From the NCBI GenBank assembly GCA_020860565.1, contig JAJBUA010000064.1, positions 1 to 42,161 of the forward strand: 42,161 nucleotides of DNA. Reading direction: 5' to 3'. Positions 16,867 through 25,363 of this stretch are shown here, one piece after another. Source of the DNA: Clostridiales bacterium (GTDB lineage: Bacteria; Bacillota; Clostridia; Lachnospirales; Lachnospiraceae). Positions within the stretch are counted from its first letter, which is position 1; the number at the start of each line of letters is the position of its first letter. The position numbers and the translations under genes are program-made. The notes under the pieces are model-generated. The model was given only the letters and a program-made list of their open reading frames with translations. It did no database searches and was not told the origin of the DNA.

Positions 16867-17580
16867 TCATTTCGGTTCGATATTGAAGATTTCCTTAACC
16901 CATCTTTGCAGAGTTTTGTTTTGAGTAGATATATACGGAAGGAACATGTCGTAGGTGAGAGCGTGACCATGAATATGTTTTATAGCCTCAGCTTTTGATA
17001 TTTCCCCGCTGCATATCTTCATAAGGGAGCACGAAAGAATATTCAGTGCTTCTGCTATTTCTTTTGTCATATCGTTAATTTTGAATCGGCACCCCATGAG
17101 CCGGATTGTCTGTCCAAATGCGTTTACGAGCCGCCCTTTCAAACCAGATTCTTTGTTTGTCTGGATGCTTACGATATCTGGTTTTTCATTGATAAGCCCG
17201 TATTCATAAGCAATGCTTTCCCTGTAATATACTCCGATTGTCTTGCCGTTCCGGCAAAGATATTTTTCACGGATCAGCCGTTCCGGCGAAACTTCCAATA
17301 AGGAAAGGGCATAGATACCGCTTGCAACGCGGTAAATCACGCCGTCATTTGCCATATCCTTAATTCTTGCTTTAAGGATACTATATTCGATCCCCTTCAT
17401 ATGGATATCTTCAAGGAAGATCAGATCCTCATTCGTATATGCACTCTTGAGCTTGTCTAAAATCTGGTCTGAGACCGTTTCCTTTGGCTGGATTCTTTTC
17501 CTTCTTCCGTCAAGATGCAGGATCTCCGATTTGGTCGGGCGGTTGATTTCCTGGATGATCCTGGATTTCGGCAGGCTCAT
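16867..17580 (-). CDS. AbiEi/DUF6088-like winged-helix regulator inside the transposase operon
   Basis: The 237-residue protein has an N-terminal winged helix (about 35-90: SDQILDKLKSAYTNEDL, ILKARIKDMANDGVIYRVAS) leading to GIYALSLLEVSPERL. This is the signature layout of AbiEi-type antitoxins and DUF6088 proteins, followed by the AbiEi C-terminal region. Classical AbiEi sits beside the AbiEii nucleotidyltransferase toxin; none is present here. It overlaps tnsB by 71 bp, sits 11 bp before tnsA and occupies the place where tnsC would be expected. It may regulate the operon or the transposase. No zinc-finger or AAA motifs that would make it TniQ or TnsC are visible. Confidence 0.6.
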   Translation of the reverse strand: MSLPKSRIIQEINRPTKSEILHLDGRRKRIQPKETVSDQILDKLKSAYTNEDLIFLEDIHMKGIEYSILKARIKDMANDGVIYRVASGIYALSLLEVSPERLIREKYLCRNGKTIGVYYRESIAYEYGLINEKPDIVSIQTNKESGLKGRLVNAFGQTIRLMGCRFKINDMTKEIAEALNILSCSLMKICSGEISKAEAIKHIHGHALTYDMFLPYISTQNKTLQRWVKEIFNIEPK

Positions 17581-19834
17581 GGATTTTAATTTCTTCTTCG
17601 GTTGCGTTGCTTAAGTCTATTACAGATGCCCCGGCTGTGGCATCTGTATCTGCGACCGTTGTTTCCGGTGTCATTGGCTCCTCTTTGTTTTCAACCGGTA
17701 ATGTGGCTGTTGAGGATTCACGACTGGTTTCATCAATGAGGGCAGAGTCTTCCAGGTTCCCTGTGACAGCAAGGGCGTCTTCAGGCTTATCGCCAAGATT
17801 GAAACGCTCCGATACGCTTCTTGTCGATGATATCGATTGTTTTTCAGCTTGGCGGTTATTTCGCATGTCTGCCGTATTGTTATCGTGCGTCCTGTATTTT
17901 GATTTCTCTTTTATAATTCTTTTCGCCGCTCTGCGCTCTGCAATGTGAACCTCAAGATTCTGGCGGTTTTCCGCTGCACGGGTGGCTTTTTCCGCATCGG
18001 AAAGAGAATCAAATTGTTTTTGGCTCATTCCAAAATACTCTGCGTAACGCCAGTCACCTGTAGGAAGCGAAAGCGTCATCAGTATTCCGTTTTTGAGATA
18101 ATAGAGATGTCCCATATCCCTTAGATCGGAACGCGCCACAAAATTTTCTCTTTTTGATCCGAGCCGATACATTCTTTGGATTAATTCGTTATCATCCGCA
18201 TTATAATAAGTCAGTCCCTTCCACTGCACGCCGTCCTTTGAACAGGAGACTTTTTTCTCTGGTTTCAGCATTGCATAAAGTGCTTCATCCTTGTTTGAAA
18301 AATAACTTGGCGCCAGGAGTTTTTCTGTCCCATATTTCCAAAGTGCTGCTGGTATAGCGGGGATTTTATCCCGTTTCATTGATGCGCTCCTTGGATATGT
18401 CTTGATAGCATGCATATTATGCGAGATGACATGGTTCAGCACCAATGCAAATGCATCATCATAATTCAGACAAGCCTGCTCATGGTGTTTTGAACCATAT
18501 GTAGTACGGATGAGACCCTTTTCTTCAAGAAGGTCATCAAGTCTTAGTTTGATCTGATTGAAAAAGTTTTCAACCATTGGCTTAAGCGAACCAGTTGCCG
18601 GCGGGACAATTTCAAGATTGATACCCAGTTCACTGGCAATCCTTGAGACCTCGTCCGAAATAAAATCAGAGCCATTGTCGCTTCGTATTGTAAGCGGGCG
18701 GACGCCTGTGGGCCAGACATCCTGTATCGTATATCCATTATCAAAATGAAATTCAGCGTGACAGTATTTTTTATAAAGTTCTTCTTTATCTTCGAGAAGA
18801 CTGAGGTAACAGTTTGTCATTCCGACGATGCTGTTGTTATCCATTGCAAGTGATACGCCAAGGATGATTTCACTCATTACGTCGATCATCACATAAATAA
18901 TGGGACGGCCTACCGGAATATCCGGATATTCATGGGACACAAGGGCAATGTCCATTTCCTGTGCGTCAATTTCAACAACGTGTCCGGGGCCTTTTACGCC
19001 TTGTATAACGGTACCGATTTTTACACGGTTGTTGTTTCGTACCACTCTTGCGGTTTTTTTCGATTCGTCCCGCTGTCTGCTCGTAGTATGTTTTGACACA
19101 TAGTAGTAAAACTGCTTAAATGTCGGAATCTGTCCATCCGGCAATGGTTTACGAATATACTCGTATGTTCCATCATCACGTTCCCTGCTCGTCTCAAACG
19201 AATACTTTTCGTCAATTAAATCGTAATAAGCATTTTGAATTGTTCTGACTTCACTGTTCAGATATCGTTTCGTATAAGTGTCAAAATTTTTAAAATCTGT
19301 TTCGGACAAAATCGGTGCGGGCGCTTTACATGAAGATTTGGCACCGGATTGTAATGTTTTGGCCTTCTTAGGAACCATGTTGCTGAATGTTCGCTGGTCA
19401 ATAAGAGTGTAATTTTTCATTCCGCCTTGCAAATACCGAATCAGTAATTTCCATAAATAATCTCTTGATATTTTTGCCTCTGAGACTATTTCATCTACAA
19501 TCGGTTTTTTATGTTTTCCTGCAAGCTCATTAAATGAGGGCGCATAATAACTGACAATTCTATCCATATATCCCTTATATAGCCAAAATTTTTCAGCTTT
19601 TTCTTCAGATAAAGTGGATATATCTATAATTTGTGGGTCATCCTGAATGACAATAAATTTTCCTGTATTTATCAGGTTTCGAAGAATCTTCAATGAGAAT
19701 TTTTCAATTTTTAATGTTTTAATGTTCATCAAACATAAGACAGCAATACCGTCATAAACAGAAATAAGCCTGTACTCGGTACCCGTCTCTGGATTTTTCA
19801 GGTGAATTCCTTGGAATAATTCAGTTTCAGCCAT
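17510..19834 (-). CDS. tnsB: TnsB/TniA-family DDE transposase
   Basis: Start chosen at 19834 (MAETELFQGIHL), which lies 8 bp behind GGAGG; the ATG at 19849 would contain that site. The 774-residue protein has N-terminal DNA-binding regions and a retroviral-integrase-like core. The catalytic triad is Asp290 (VEIDAQEMD), Asp386 (IRSDNGSDF) and Glu422 (KPMVENFF). A Mu-type beta-barrel and a long, polar, probably disordered tail (from about 640) follow; the tail includes the stretch overlapping the AbiEi-like gene. It catalyses 3'-end cleavage and strand transfer and binds the repeated end sites. The core looks intact. Confidence 0.92.
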   Translation of the reverse strand: MAETELFQGIHLKNPETGTEYRLISVYDGIAVLCLMNIKTLKIEKFSLKILRNLINTGKFIVIQDDPQIIDISTLSEEKAEKFWLYKGYMDRIVSYYAPSFNELAGKHKKPIVDEIVSEAKISRDYLWKLLIRYLQGGMKNYTLIDQRTFSNMVPKKAKTLQSGAKSSCKAPAPILSETDFKNFDTYTKRYLNSEVRTIQNAYYDLIDEKYSFETSRERDDGTYEYIRKPLPDGQIPTFKQFYYYVSKHTTSRQRDESKKTARVVRNNNRVKIGTVIQGVKGPGHVVEIDAQEMDIALVSHEYPDIPVGRPIIYVMIDVMSEIILGVSLAMDNNSIVGMTNCYLSLLEDKEELYKKYCHAEFHFDNGYTIQDVWPTGVRPLTIRSDNGSDFISDEVSRIASELGINLEIVPPATGSLKPMVENFFNQIKLRLDDLLEEKGLIRTTYGSKHHEQACLNYDDAFALVLNHVISHNMHAIKTYPRSASMKRDKIPAIPAALWKYGTEKLLAPSYFSNKDEALYAMLKPEKKVSCSKDGVQWKGLTYYNADDNELIQRMYRLGSKRENFVARSDLRDMGHLYYLKNGILMTLSLPTGDWRYAEYFGMSQKQFDSLSDAEKATRAAENRQNLEVHIAERRAAKRIIKEKSKYRTHDNNTADMRNNRQAEKQSISSTRSVSERFNLGDKPEDALAVTGNLEDSALIDETSRESSTATLPVENKEEPMTPETTVADTDATAGASVIDLSNATEEEIKIHEPAEIQDHPGNQPPDQIGDPAS

Positions 19835-19928
19835 GTTATTGTCCTCCATGGATGTCGGTGCTTTTTATATGTTTCTACGGTAAGGCAAAGGTAGTTATAT
19901 AGTATGTTCACGAAATATTGTAAAAATT

Positions 19929-19958
19929 ATTATATCATTAGAACATATGTTCTATCAA
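19929..19958 (-). promoter_or_regulatory. tnsB promoter with LexA-like palindrome in the spacer
   Basis: On the minus strand TTGATA (19953-19958) and a perfect TATAAT (19929-19934) are 18 bp apart. The spacer contains the perfect palindrome GAACATATGTTC (19941-19952), extending to TAGAACATATGTTCTA. This matches the Bacillus-type LexA core GAAC-N4-GTTC. A second half-site TATATGTTCT lies at 19971-19980. A repressor bound here would block RNA polymerase. The rest of 19981-20171 holds no gene; a repeated GCTGATTTAA (about 20102 and 20155) is the only other feature. Confidence 0.7.
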
Positions 19959-20171
19959 GAAAAAACAAAATATATGTTCTGCCTTCCTGTAATGTTACAT
20001 ATAAGCATCTATGTAGTTATTTTCGTGCGTTTTAAAAATTTTAATTGCATAAAATATACATATGAAAACGATTCTCAGTTTGTCATTATTACAGATATAA
20101 GGCTGATTTAAATAACATCCTGCTTATCACATGAAAATAAGGTGTTATTAGAAGCTGATTTAAGAACTCAA

Positions 20172-20200
20172 AAGGCCAATCTAACAAGCAGATTGGCCTT
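20172..20200 (-). terminator. Terminator after the cargo operon
   Basis: A perfect 10-bp stem, AAGGCCAATC/GATTGGCCTT, has a 9-base loop. On the minus strand it is followed by a short T-rich stretch, 33 bp beyond the MATE stop. It ends the aldo/keto reductase-flavodoxin-MATE transcript. Confidence 0.8.
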
Positions 20201-20233
20201 CATTATGATTTGCATTGCCTTCTCATTACCTGA

Positions 20234-21565
20234 CTAAATAATTGAAAAGTTTTTCCACTTTCCAGATCTTTGGCGCAGAGAAAAAATAATCGCGCGGACG
20301 GACCAGTCACAAACCATTGCAATGGCAATTCCGATCACTCCCATGTTGCACACAACTCCCAGCAGCCAGGAAAGAAGCAGCCGCACGGCCATTGTAGATG
20401 TGATGGAAATTACCATCGTAAATCTTACATCGCCTGCCGCCCGCAGCCCATTGCTGAGCGCCCCGGAAAAGGGATAGGCAAGCGCATTAAAAATATTGTG
20501 AATCAACACCAGTTCGATCACAAGACGCTTCGTTTCCGGTTCTATCGCATAAAATCGCATAAAAACCGGTGTCAGAGCAAAAATAAGCAGATTCCAGGCA
20601 AAGGATAGTGCCAGGGTGATTTTTATCAGCTTTTTGAAATACATTTCCGCCGCATCCGGATCTCCATTTCCCATACACTGCCCAATGACCGTGATAAAGG
20701 CTGGCCCCAGAGCAACTCCCGCTGCTGCAGCCATAGACCAGATACTCTGCGCCACTCCGTTTGCGGCGATCTGGCTTGTGCCAAACAGGGCAACAATACT
20801 GGAAAGCGCTACTTTTACGAGTTGGAAAATGCCATTTTCAAACCCATTGGGAACAGCGATGTTTAAAATCTGTTTCATGGAAGTGCCGTTCCAATGGAGA
20901 ATCTTTCTCCAGTGATACACCACGCTGTTTTTCTTCTGGAAACAAAGAACCGTGATAACCACTGCGGAAAATGTCCTTGCCAGAAAGGAAGGCCACGCCA
21001 CTCCCGCCACTCCTGCATGCAACACAAATACGCCAATGATATTTCCGACCAGATTAAGCAGGTTTGACGCAGCTGACAGATACATGGTTACATCTGTTTT
21101 CCCCAGACTGCGGTAAATCGCCGCGCCGGAATTATAAACGGCTAATGCCGGATAAGAGTAGGCGGAAATCCTCAGGTACGTCACGCAGGCATCCATAACT
21201 TCCTGATCCACGCTCCCAAACAACAGCCGGAGCAGCGACTCATTCCCGGCTACCACCAGAGAGGCAATGACCAAAGAAAAGCAGGTAGAAAACAACAGCA
21301 ACTGGCTTGCAGATTCCCCGGCAGCGTCCATCTTCCTGTTTCCAATGTATTGGCTGATAATCACGGCTCCACCCGAAGCCAGGGCCGTGAAAAGGTAAAT
21401 CAGGATCATGTTGAACTGGTTGACCAGCGAAACACCCGATACCGCCGACTCTCCCGCATAGCTGACAATCAGGGTATCCGCCATGCCAACCAGCATTGCC
21501 AGAAGCTGTTCAAAAAACAGCGGTAAAATCATATTTTTTAAATCTCTGTCCGAAAAATAAACCAT
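20234..21565 (-). CDS. MATE-family efflux transporter (transposon cargo)
   Basis: The 443-residue protein is intact, with about twelve membrane segments in two MATE repeats: MADTLIVSYAGESAVSGVSL near the N-terminus and a related pattern ALFGTSQIAANGVAQSIWSM in the second half. It is the last gene of a four-gene operon, 28 bp after the secreted flavodoxin gene. MATE proteins export cationic drugs or metabolites by sodium or proton antiport. Linkage to flavodoxins and an aldo/keto reductase suggests export of a redox-active or toxic compound. It is only distantly similar to the broken MATE gene at 12064. Confidence 0.9.
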   Translation of the reverse strand: MVYFSDRDLKNMILPLFFEQLLAMLVGMADTLIVSYAGESAVSGVSLVNQFNMILIYLFTALASGGAVIISQYIGNRKMDAAGESASQLLLFSTCFSLVIASLVVAGNESLLRLLFGSVDQEVMDACVTYLRISAYSYPALAVYNSGAAIYRSLGKTDVTMYLSAASNLLNLVGNIIGVFVLHAGVAGVAWPSFLARTFSAVVITVLCFQKKNSVVYHWRKILHWNGTSMKQILNIAVPNGFENGIFQLVKVALSSIVALFGTSQIAANGVAQSIWSMAAAAGVALGPAFITVIGQCMGNGDPDAAEMYFKKLIKITLALSFAWNLLIFALTPVFMRFYAIEPETKRLVIELVLIHNIFNALAYPFSGALSNGLRAAGDVRFTMVISITSTMAVRLLLSWLLGVVCNMGVIGIAIAMVCDWSVRAIIFSLRQRSGKWKNFSII

Positions 21566-21593
21566 GGGTTCTCAACCGTTCTTTAAAAAACTC

Positions 21594-22463
21594 TTACTGT
21601 AAAACTCCTAAATTGATAAGCCAGCTTCTGATGCTGTCTGTACTGGCGCCAGTCAGGTCTCTTCCACTTAAAATATTGGCTCCCGAACAGTATTCCCTGA
21701 TATTGGACAGGCTGCCGCTGATGCCGCTTCCTCCGCTGGTACAGAATGGTATAACCGTCTTTCCGGAAAAATCATTTGAATTCATAAAAGTATTGACTAC
21801 CGGCGGAGTCGTTCCCCACCAGATCGGATATCCAATGAATACAATCTCATAGGAATCCATATCTGTCACATTCTCCACGATTTCCGGAAGCGTCCCTGCA
21901 TTAATTTCTCTTTGTGCTCTTGCTGTTGTCTCAGAATAACTGCTTGGGTATGGATCCGATGCCTGGATTTCAAACAGGGTTCCTCCCGTCTGTTGCTGGA
22001 TGGACTCCGCTACAGCTTTCGTTGTATTGGTTCTGGAAAAATAAGCGATTAATATACGGCTGTCTGCTTCGGAATCTACTTCTGCATCTATATCCGTATC
22101 CTCATGTAACTGGTCAGTGCCGCTGGAATTTGTACTTATAGTCTGTACAATTCCGTCCTCAACCCATGCGCCATCTTCATTGACCAGATATCCATCCGGC
22201 GTCTGTGTGTCTGCATACATCCATCCATACTCGTCAAATGCATAGCATTCCGCTACACCGTCCTGATCTCCGTCAATCCACTGCCACAATGGAGTTTCCT
22301 GCGTGCCGCTGTAATAGGTACCATCTTCAAGACTATACTGCCAGCGTCCGTTGTTTTCTCCATCTCCAGGGGTCCATCCATCAGCCAAAGCCGTGAAAGA
22401 CATCAGCTGAACCATCAGTGCCATCATAATCATGGTCATAACCATTTTTACAGATCTTGTCAT
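21594..22463 (-). CDS. Secreted flavodoxin with N-terminal wall-binding-like segment
   Basis: The 289-residue protein has a Sec signal peptide (MTRSVKMVMTMIMMALMV..., cleavage likely after ALA near residue 27). Trp/Tyr/Gly-rich motifs follow (WQYSLEDGTYY, LWQWIDGDQDGVAECYAFDEYGWMY), resembling cell-wall (choline-binding-like) repeats. The flavodoxin domain starts at about residue 137, with the phosphate loop YFSRTNTTKAVAE, then GYPIWWGTTPPVVNTFM and FCTSGGSGI. Such flavodoxin_4-type domains bind FMN and transfer electrons. Export of a flavodoxin fused to a wall-binding segment is unusual. It is third in the operon. Confidence 0.85.
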   Translation of the reverse strand: MTRSVKMVMTMIMMALMVQLMSFTALADGWTPGDGENNGRWQYSLEDGTYYSGTQETPLWQWIDGDQDGVAECYAFDEYGWMYADTQTPDGYLVNEDGAWVEDGIVQTISTNSSGTDQLHEDTDIDAEVDSEADSRILIAYFSRTNTTKAVAESIQQQTGGTLFEIQASDPYPSSYSETTARAQREINAGTLPEIVENVTDMDSYEIVFIGYPIWWGTTPPVVNTFMNSNDFSGKTVIPFCTSGGSGISGSLSNIREYCSGANILSGRDLTGASTDSIRSWLINLGVLQ

Positions 22464-22493
22464 TTTTTATGTCTCCTTTATTGATATTATTGA

Positions 22494-23204
22494 TTATCGT
22501 TCCGTCAGTTTCAGGCCGACAATCCATCCCTCCACGTCATCTCTTGACGATCCCGCTGCAAAGCGGGAACCATCCAGCCATATGGTTTTCTCCGTTGTCA
22601 TAGATTGAAGATGGTTTTGAGCTGTTCCGATTCCACTGCTGCCAGAAGTGCAAAATGGTATCATCGTGATTCCTGAGAAATCATAACTTTCCATAAAAGT
22701 ATCGATGATGCGGGGTTCTTCTCCCAACCATATTGGAAAAGCCACAAATATTGTGTCATAATTCTGTATATTTTCTATTTCTTCACTGCCGATAACAGGA
22801 CGGCAGGAACTATCATTCTGTTCCAGATTGGCGCGACAGTTGTCCACACGGTAATTCAGGTCGTCATCAGAATATGGGTCTTCCGGTACAATCTCATAGA
22901 GATCCGCGCCTGTAATGTCCGCCACATATTCCGCCAGTGTTGCCGTGTTGCCGGTACAGGAAAAATACGCTACGAGGATGTGTGCAGATGTGTCAGGGAT
23001 ATCTGTTACATCCGTTTCTGAAATTTCCTCCGCAGGTGTTTCGGGCGGCACCGACTCTTTTGTTGAATCATCCGTGGTGATCCCCTCCTGCTGTTCTGTT
23101 GCAGCCGCAATTTCCTGCGACTTGTCACCGTCATTGATCTGCCCACAGGCAATCATAGTATTTGTTATGCAAAAACAAAGGATCATGGCTATCCATCTCT
23201 TCAT
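22494..23204 (-). CDS. Flavodoxin lipoprotein
   Basis: The 236-residue protein has a lipoprotein signal (MKRWIAMILCFCITNTMIAC, lipidated Cys20), an acidic linker and a flavodoxin domain: ILVAYFSCTGNTATLAEYVA phosphate loop, FVAFPIWLGEEPRIIDTF and FCTSGSSGI. It is related to the secreted flavodoxin downstream and the anchored one at 24260, so the cargo carries three diverged flavodoxins, all directed outside the cytoplasm. The gap to the aldo/keto reductase gene is 12 bp. The electron donor and acceptor are unknown. Confidence 0.87.
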   Translation of the reverse strand: MKRWIAMILCFCITNTMIACGQINDGDKSQEIAAATEQQEGITTDDSTKESVPPETPAEEISETDVTDIPDTSAHILVAYFSCTGNTATLAEYVADITGADLYEIVPEDPYSDDDLNYRVDNCRANLEQNDSSCRPVIGSEEIENIQNYDTIFVAFPIWLGEEPRIIDTFMESYDFSGITMIPFCTSGSSGIGTAQNHLQSMTTEKTIWLDGSRFAAGSSRDDVEGWIVGLKLTER

Positions 23205-23216
23205 TGATACGTTTCC

Positions 23217-24080
23217 TCACTTTCCACTGAATACAGGGAAATGGCTAAATTCGCCATAGTCCCTTATTTTCTCCATTGCCGTCAGTGTCCTCATATCTTC
23301 ATCGGAAATAACGAAATCCACCTTCGCGTTACTCTTCATATGATCCGGATTTTCCGTTTTGGGAAGAGAAATCAACCCAAGCTGGAGCGTATACCGGATG
23401 CAGATCTGCGGAACCGTCACACCATATCTTTCCGCTATTTTCTCGATTTTCGGGTGCTTAAGAATCTTTCCGTGGGCGATTGGGGAATAAGCTTCTACCT
23501 TCATACCCTTACTCTTGCTGTATGCGATCAGCTCATGCGGTGTGTTGCTGATATGTGCCAGAAGCTGGTTAACAACTGGTCGAATGGAACAGCCGCTTAA
23601 GAGATTATCAATGTCCGGCTGCTCAAAATTGGCGATTCCGATGCTATGGAGCTTCCCGGCTTTCACTGCATCTTCCAGCGCTCTCCACGCTTCCAGATTC
23701 CCCTCATCATAAAAACGCTTATCTTCCCGGAAGTTTGCCCATGGCTGTGGGCTGTGGATCAGCATTAGGTCAATATAGCCGATATCCATTTTCTTTAGCG
23801 ACTCATCGATTGCAGCAGCCGCCTCCTGGTAAGTCTTCATTTCCGCAGCCAGCTTCGTAGTCACAAAGATTTCTTCCCGCGGCAGCCCGCAGGTACGGAC
23901 ACCTTCACCGACACCCCGTTCATTTTCATAAGCTTCAGCCGTGTCAATGTGCCGGTAGCCGATCTTCACCGCGTCACGGACCGCTTGCGCTGCTTTGTTG
24001 TCATCAACCAGCCAGGTTCCAAGCCCCAGCTTTGGAATCTGAATGCCGTCCGATAAAGCATAAGTTTCATTTAGTACCAT
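23217..24080 (-). CDS. Aldo/keto reductase
   Basis: The 287-residue NADPH-dependent reductase has the complete AKR tetrad: Asp and Tyr in HIDTAEAYENE, Lys in VTTKLA and His in LMLIHSPQPW. The C-terminal cofactor segment LISLPKTENPDHM is also present. It is the first gene of the four-gene cargo operon. ATG 24080 is preferred, 8 bp behind GAGGA; GTG 24083 is the alternative. In other bacteria, AKRs next to LysR regulators detoxify reactive aldehydes or ketones, a plausible role here. It has no signal peptide, so unlike its flavodoxin neighbours it is cytoplasmic. Confidence 0.92.
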   Translation of the reverse strand: MVLNETYALSDGIQIPKLGLGTWLVDDNKAAQAVRDAVKIGYRHIDTAEAYENERGVGEGVRTCGLPREEIFVTTKLAAEMKTYQEAAAAIDESLKKMDIGYIDLMLIHSPQPWANFREDKRFYDEGNLEAWRALEDAVKAGKLHSIGIANFEQPDIDNLLSGCSIRPVVNQLLAHISNTPHELIAYSKSKGMKVEAYSPIAHGKILKHPKIEKIAERYGVTVPQICIRYTLQLGLISLPKTENPDHMKSNAKVDFVISDEDMRTLTAMEKIRDYGEFSHFPVFSGK

Positions 24081-24110
24081 CACTTGTTCCTCCTCGTAAA
24101 AAACAAAAAT

Positions 24111-24151
24111 GGGTATGGATTCGATACCTTTCGTATCTCCTCCATACCCAC
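24111..24151 (-). terminator. Hairpin at the AKR operon leader, probable terminator of the upstream gene
   Basis: Arms TGGGTATGGA (24111-24120) and TCCATACCCA (24142-24151) enclose a second stem GATAC/GTATC. On the minus strand the structure is followed by ATTTTTGTTTTTT. It lies just inside the predicted start of the AKR transcript. It could stop readthrough from 24260-25315, attenuate the operon or bind a regulator. Confidence 0.65.
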
Positions 24152-24152
24152 A

Positions 24153-24196
24153 TTATAATTCTTCGGGTTTTTCATATCAAATACTTAGTTTCTATC
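24153..24196 (-). promoter_or_regulatory. AKR-operon promoter with LysR-type operator
   Basis: On the minus strand TTGATA (24176-24181), a 17-bp spacer and a perfect TATAAT (24153-24158). The upstream element ATAGAAACTAAGTATTTG (24179-24196) matches the one at 8204-8221 at 17 of 18 bases. Confidence 0.75.
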
Positions 24197-24259
24197 GGTG
24201 ATCCATGCTTAAAAGGCATCTAAGTTTCTAATGAACTAACCAACTACCTAACCACTACC

Positions 24260-25315
24260 TTACTCTGCCAAAGCGAATGTAATCTCTACGCTGCCTGGAA
24301 GTGTTTCAAACACATGAAGATCAGAAGTTACTTTGCCAATAGGGATCACGTCTACGGAAAGAGTGGGATGATCTGTCTGTGCATAGAAAATCGCCATATT
24401 GTGATGTGCTTCGCAATAGGTAATATCTCCGTCTTTAAAAGTGTTACTTCCGCCCGTCAAATTTTCATCCTCCGGATAGAAATCAACGCTTCCGTAATAT
24501 TCTCTTCCGCCATATCCAGACATGGAAATTGTTAATGGAAATTTGTTTTTAATCTCCTGTGCCAATGCTGTGTCATAAATGATTCCATCCAAAATAATAT
24601 TCCCAATGGTAATGGTGATTGCCGTTTCACCGGAGGCTGTCTGTGGTTCTTCCAGCGCATATCCAAGCTCCGTCAGCCAGTTTATAACTGTATCGGTCGC
24701 TTTTGAAACATCCGATGCCCGAACGTCCAATCCATTCGGCTGCGTATCTGCCTCCGGAATTGCATCTGTAATACTTTTATAACTACTTCCCGCTCCGTAG
24801 CCATTATGAGTACAAAACGGAATTACAGTTTTCCCAGACAGGTCATATTGATTCAGAAAAGAAAAAATTGCCTGAGGTGCATTGGATGCCCACACAGGAT
24901 AACCAATAAATATGGTGTCATACTTTGAAATATCCAGATTGCTTTCTTTTAATTCCGGTAAATACCCCCTGTTCACTTCGTCATGATTTTGATCAATTAC
25001 TGCCTGAAAATCGATGGGATAAGTTACCTCTGTTTGAATCGAATGCAGATCACCGCCAATATTTTTCTGGATTAATCGTGCAATATATTCAGTTGTTCCA
25101 ACCTTCTCCATTCCATCTATAACAAGACTGGCTGAAGTGGTGGCATCTACATCCTGTGTATATTCTGCATTCTTTCCGAGCGAGAAAAATACAATTAAAG
25201 TTTTCTCCCTCGTTTTTACAGGTAATGTACTCGCTGGCGTATCTTTTGAGACTAGACAGATTGTTGTCATCAGGATCACAAATACGGCAAGTATACTGAT
25301 TATTGGTTTTTTCAT
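24260..25315 (-). CDS. Exported flavodoxin fused to a cyclophilin-like domain
   Basis: Start chosen at 25315, the second ATG, which has better spacing from GGAGG. The 351-residue protein has a signal anchor or signal peptide (MKKPIISILAVFVILMTTIC). A flavodoxin domain follows (about 38-220: TLIVFFSLGKNAEYTQ, FIGYPVWASNAPQAIFSF, FCTHNGYGAG). The C-terminal cyclophilin-like domain (about 230-351) has ITITIGNIILDGIIYDTALA, FYPEDENL, MAIFYAQ and VIPIGKVTSD. This two-domain arrangement occurs in Firmicute flavodoxins of unknown role. It has its own promoter with a LysR-type operator and lies between the LysR gene and the AKR operon. Confidence 0.87.
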   Translation of the reverse strand: MKKPIISILAVFVILMTTICLVSKDTPASTLPVKTREKTLIVFFSLGKNAEYTQDVDATTSASLVIDGMEKVGTTEYIARLIQKNIGGDLHSIQTEVTYPIDFQAVIDQNHDEVNRGYLPELKESNLDISKYDTIFIGYPVWASNAPQAIFSFLNQYDLSGKTVIPFCTHNGYGAGSSYKSITDAIPEADTQPNGLDVRASDVSKATDTVINWLTELGYALEEPQTASGETAITITIGNIILDGIIYDTALAQEIKNKFPLTISMSGYGGREYYGSVDFYPEDENLTGGSNTFKDGDITYCEAHHNMAIFYAQTDHPTLSVDVIPIGKVTSDLHVFETLPGSVEITFALAE

Positions 25316-25363
25316 CATGGCCTCCTTATCTTTTTTTCATTCTGAGTCGGTTAGACATAAAAA

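Noticed and set aside
16867-17580. The middle transposon gene as TnsC or TniQ/TnsD
   Set aside because: It has no Walker A/B motifs and no zinc-finger cysteines. The winged helix plus GIYALSLLE layout fits AbiEi/DUF6088 better.
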